Shown here piece after piece: positions 21,259 through 21,887 of a DNA stretch of 21,887 bases. A model generated the notes under the pieces. That model was not told the DNA's origin. It made no database searches and saw only the letters and a list, made by a program, of their open reading frames with translations. The translations under genes were made by a program, and so were the position numbers. How positions within the stretch are numbered: position 1 is the first letter of the stretch; each line of letters begins with the position of its first letter. Source of the DNA: an uncultured Clostridia bacterium (GTDB lineage: Bacteria; Bacillota; Clostridia; Christensenellales; Borkfalkiaceae); the NCBI GenBank assembly GCA_934271725.1, contig CAKQSC010000010.1, positions 1 through 21,887 on the forward strand, in the 5' to 3' direction.

Positions 21259-21887
21259 ATGAAAAGTAAAAGACAGCAATTGTTATACGACCATTATAAA
21301 ACCGTTTTCGGCGAAGAACCCGTTTTTAGCCTGAAACTGAAAAAGAACGTCCTGCCGACGGATATGAAGCCGATAACGACGCTCGTTTTCAAGCCGACGG
21401 ACGAAATGCCGTTTTGGAAACTGTGTACAATCGGCGCAAGCGATTATCTGATGCCCGAGCGTGACATCGGCTGGGGCAGAAAAGCAAATCGCCGCAATGA
21501 ATATATGATGTTGATCGCGCCGGAAGTGGAGGTCAGCGAGGATTCAACCGAGTGGCTTTTCTTAAATTCATTGCTTTGGTCTACCGCCGAATACGCTTTT
21601 AACGAAAAGGACAATCTTACTGTTTCCGATACGATAGATATGGGTATCAAAGGGAAATATTGCGGAGTTGTGTTGCTACTTCCCGAAGTATTCAAATCGC
21701 CGAGTATCGTAAAATGCTATGTTTCCGAGCATAAATACATCAGTATATTTCAGGTAATGCCGATAACAAGAGAGTTGCTTACAAAGAAACTCAGGAAAAA
21801 AGCCAACGGTATTTATTGGCTTATGGAACAGTTTTACACGCACGACGACGATTACAAACTTATATCGTCCAAACCGTTTGCAACGTT
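21259..21887 (+). CDS. Suppressor-of-fused (SUFU) domain protein, C-terminus clipped by window edge
   Basis: 209 codons are visible, with no stop before the window ends. SD AAGGAA lies 6 nt before the ATG. The sequence carries a bacterial SUFU-like core: LCTIGASDYLMPERD in the region where the family has a GLSDYPM-type motif, then RRNEYMMLIAPE, WLFLNSLLWSTAEYAF, GVVLLLPEVF and ISIFQVMPITREL. There is no signal peptide or membrane segment. Bacterial SUFU proteins occur as immunity proteins in polymorphic-toxin loci, among other settings, and no toxin gene is visible here. Several CTG leucine codons appear in the first 70 codons, while neighbours such as the desulfurase gene favour CTT. This hints at a different origin. 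The assignment is from motif recall, so moderate. Confidence 0.62.
   Translation, partial: MKSKRQQLLYDHYKTVFGEEPVFSLKLKKNVLPTDMKPITTLVFKPTDEMPFWKLCTIGASDYLMPERDIGWGRKANRRNEYMMLIAPEVEVSEDSTEWLFLNSLLWSTAEYAFNEKDNLTVSDTIDMGIKGKYCGVVLLLPEVFKSPSIVKCYVSEHKYISIFQVMPITRELLTKKLRKKANGIYWLMEQFYTHDDDYKLISSKPFAT

Noticed and set aside
20993..21262. 89-codon plus-strand frame ending in an ATGA overlap with the SUFU gene
   Set aside because: It has a TTG start without SD, its second half is made of dispersed repeat C, and the sequence is not family-like. The 4-bp overlap is probably chance.

Overview
The window looks like a chromosomal segment of a low-to-moderate GC, endospore-forming member of the Bacillota, most likely an uncultured gut-type Clostridia. 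The support is spoIIR and sleB (sporulation and germination), SD-led genes of Gram-positive type, consensus SigA-type promoters, and chromosomal parA/parB close to several parS sites. I cannot fix genus or family from sequence alone.

Layout. 1-1463 (minus): a clipped Lys/Thr-rich gene, sleB and spoIIR. 1593-5384 (minus): an apparent operon nth > obgE > histidine kinase > LuxR-type response regulator, ending at a terminator at 1525-1553. 5509-6973: a divergent pair, a DUF3343 protein (minus) and a cysteine-desulfurase-family enzyme (plus). 7153-8217 (plus): two paralogous small membrane proteins, each with its own near-perfect SigA promoter. 8218-8591: hairpins and two copies of a 47-bp dispersed repeat. 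8592-11450 (minus): operon radC-like > gltX > yhbY. 11544-13253 (plus): PepV-type dipeptidase and an NfeD-like membrane protein. 13254-13808: debris, holding an ABC-exporter remnant that has lost its ATPase domain and one copy of a dispersed repeat. 13809-18108 (minus): ftsH > parA > parB, then a small hypothetical gene. 18109-21258: about 3.1 kb without a convincing gene. 21259-end (plus): a clipped SUFU-domain gene.

The most notable part is 18.1-18.9 kb. It carries three parS-type ParB sites within 315 bp, one of them embedded in a perfect 34-bp palindrome. It also has a perfect DnaA box, several near-matches to the DnaA box (two of them forming an inverted pair), a direct repeat and AT-rich DNA. 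Genes to the left are mostly transcribed leftward, and the one gene to the right is transcribed rightward. The plus strand becomes visibly G/T-rich to the right of this segment. Together these make it a good candidate for the replication origin/centromere region, even though dnaA and dnaN are not in the window.

Other points are two genes (nth and radC) whose only recognisable promoter sits 7 nt from the ATG, implying leaderless mRNAs; a short SD-led upstream ORF before sleB; and a three-copy degenerate dispersed element that abuts the pseudogene and the SUFU gene. I found no tRNA, rRNA, CRISPR array or complete transposon.
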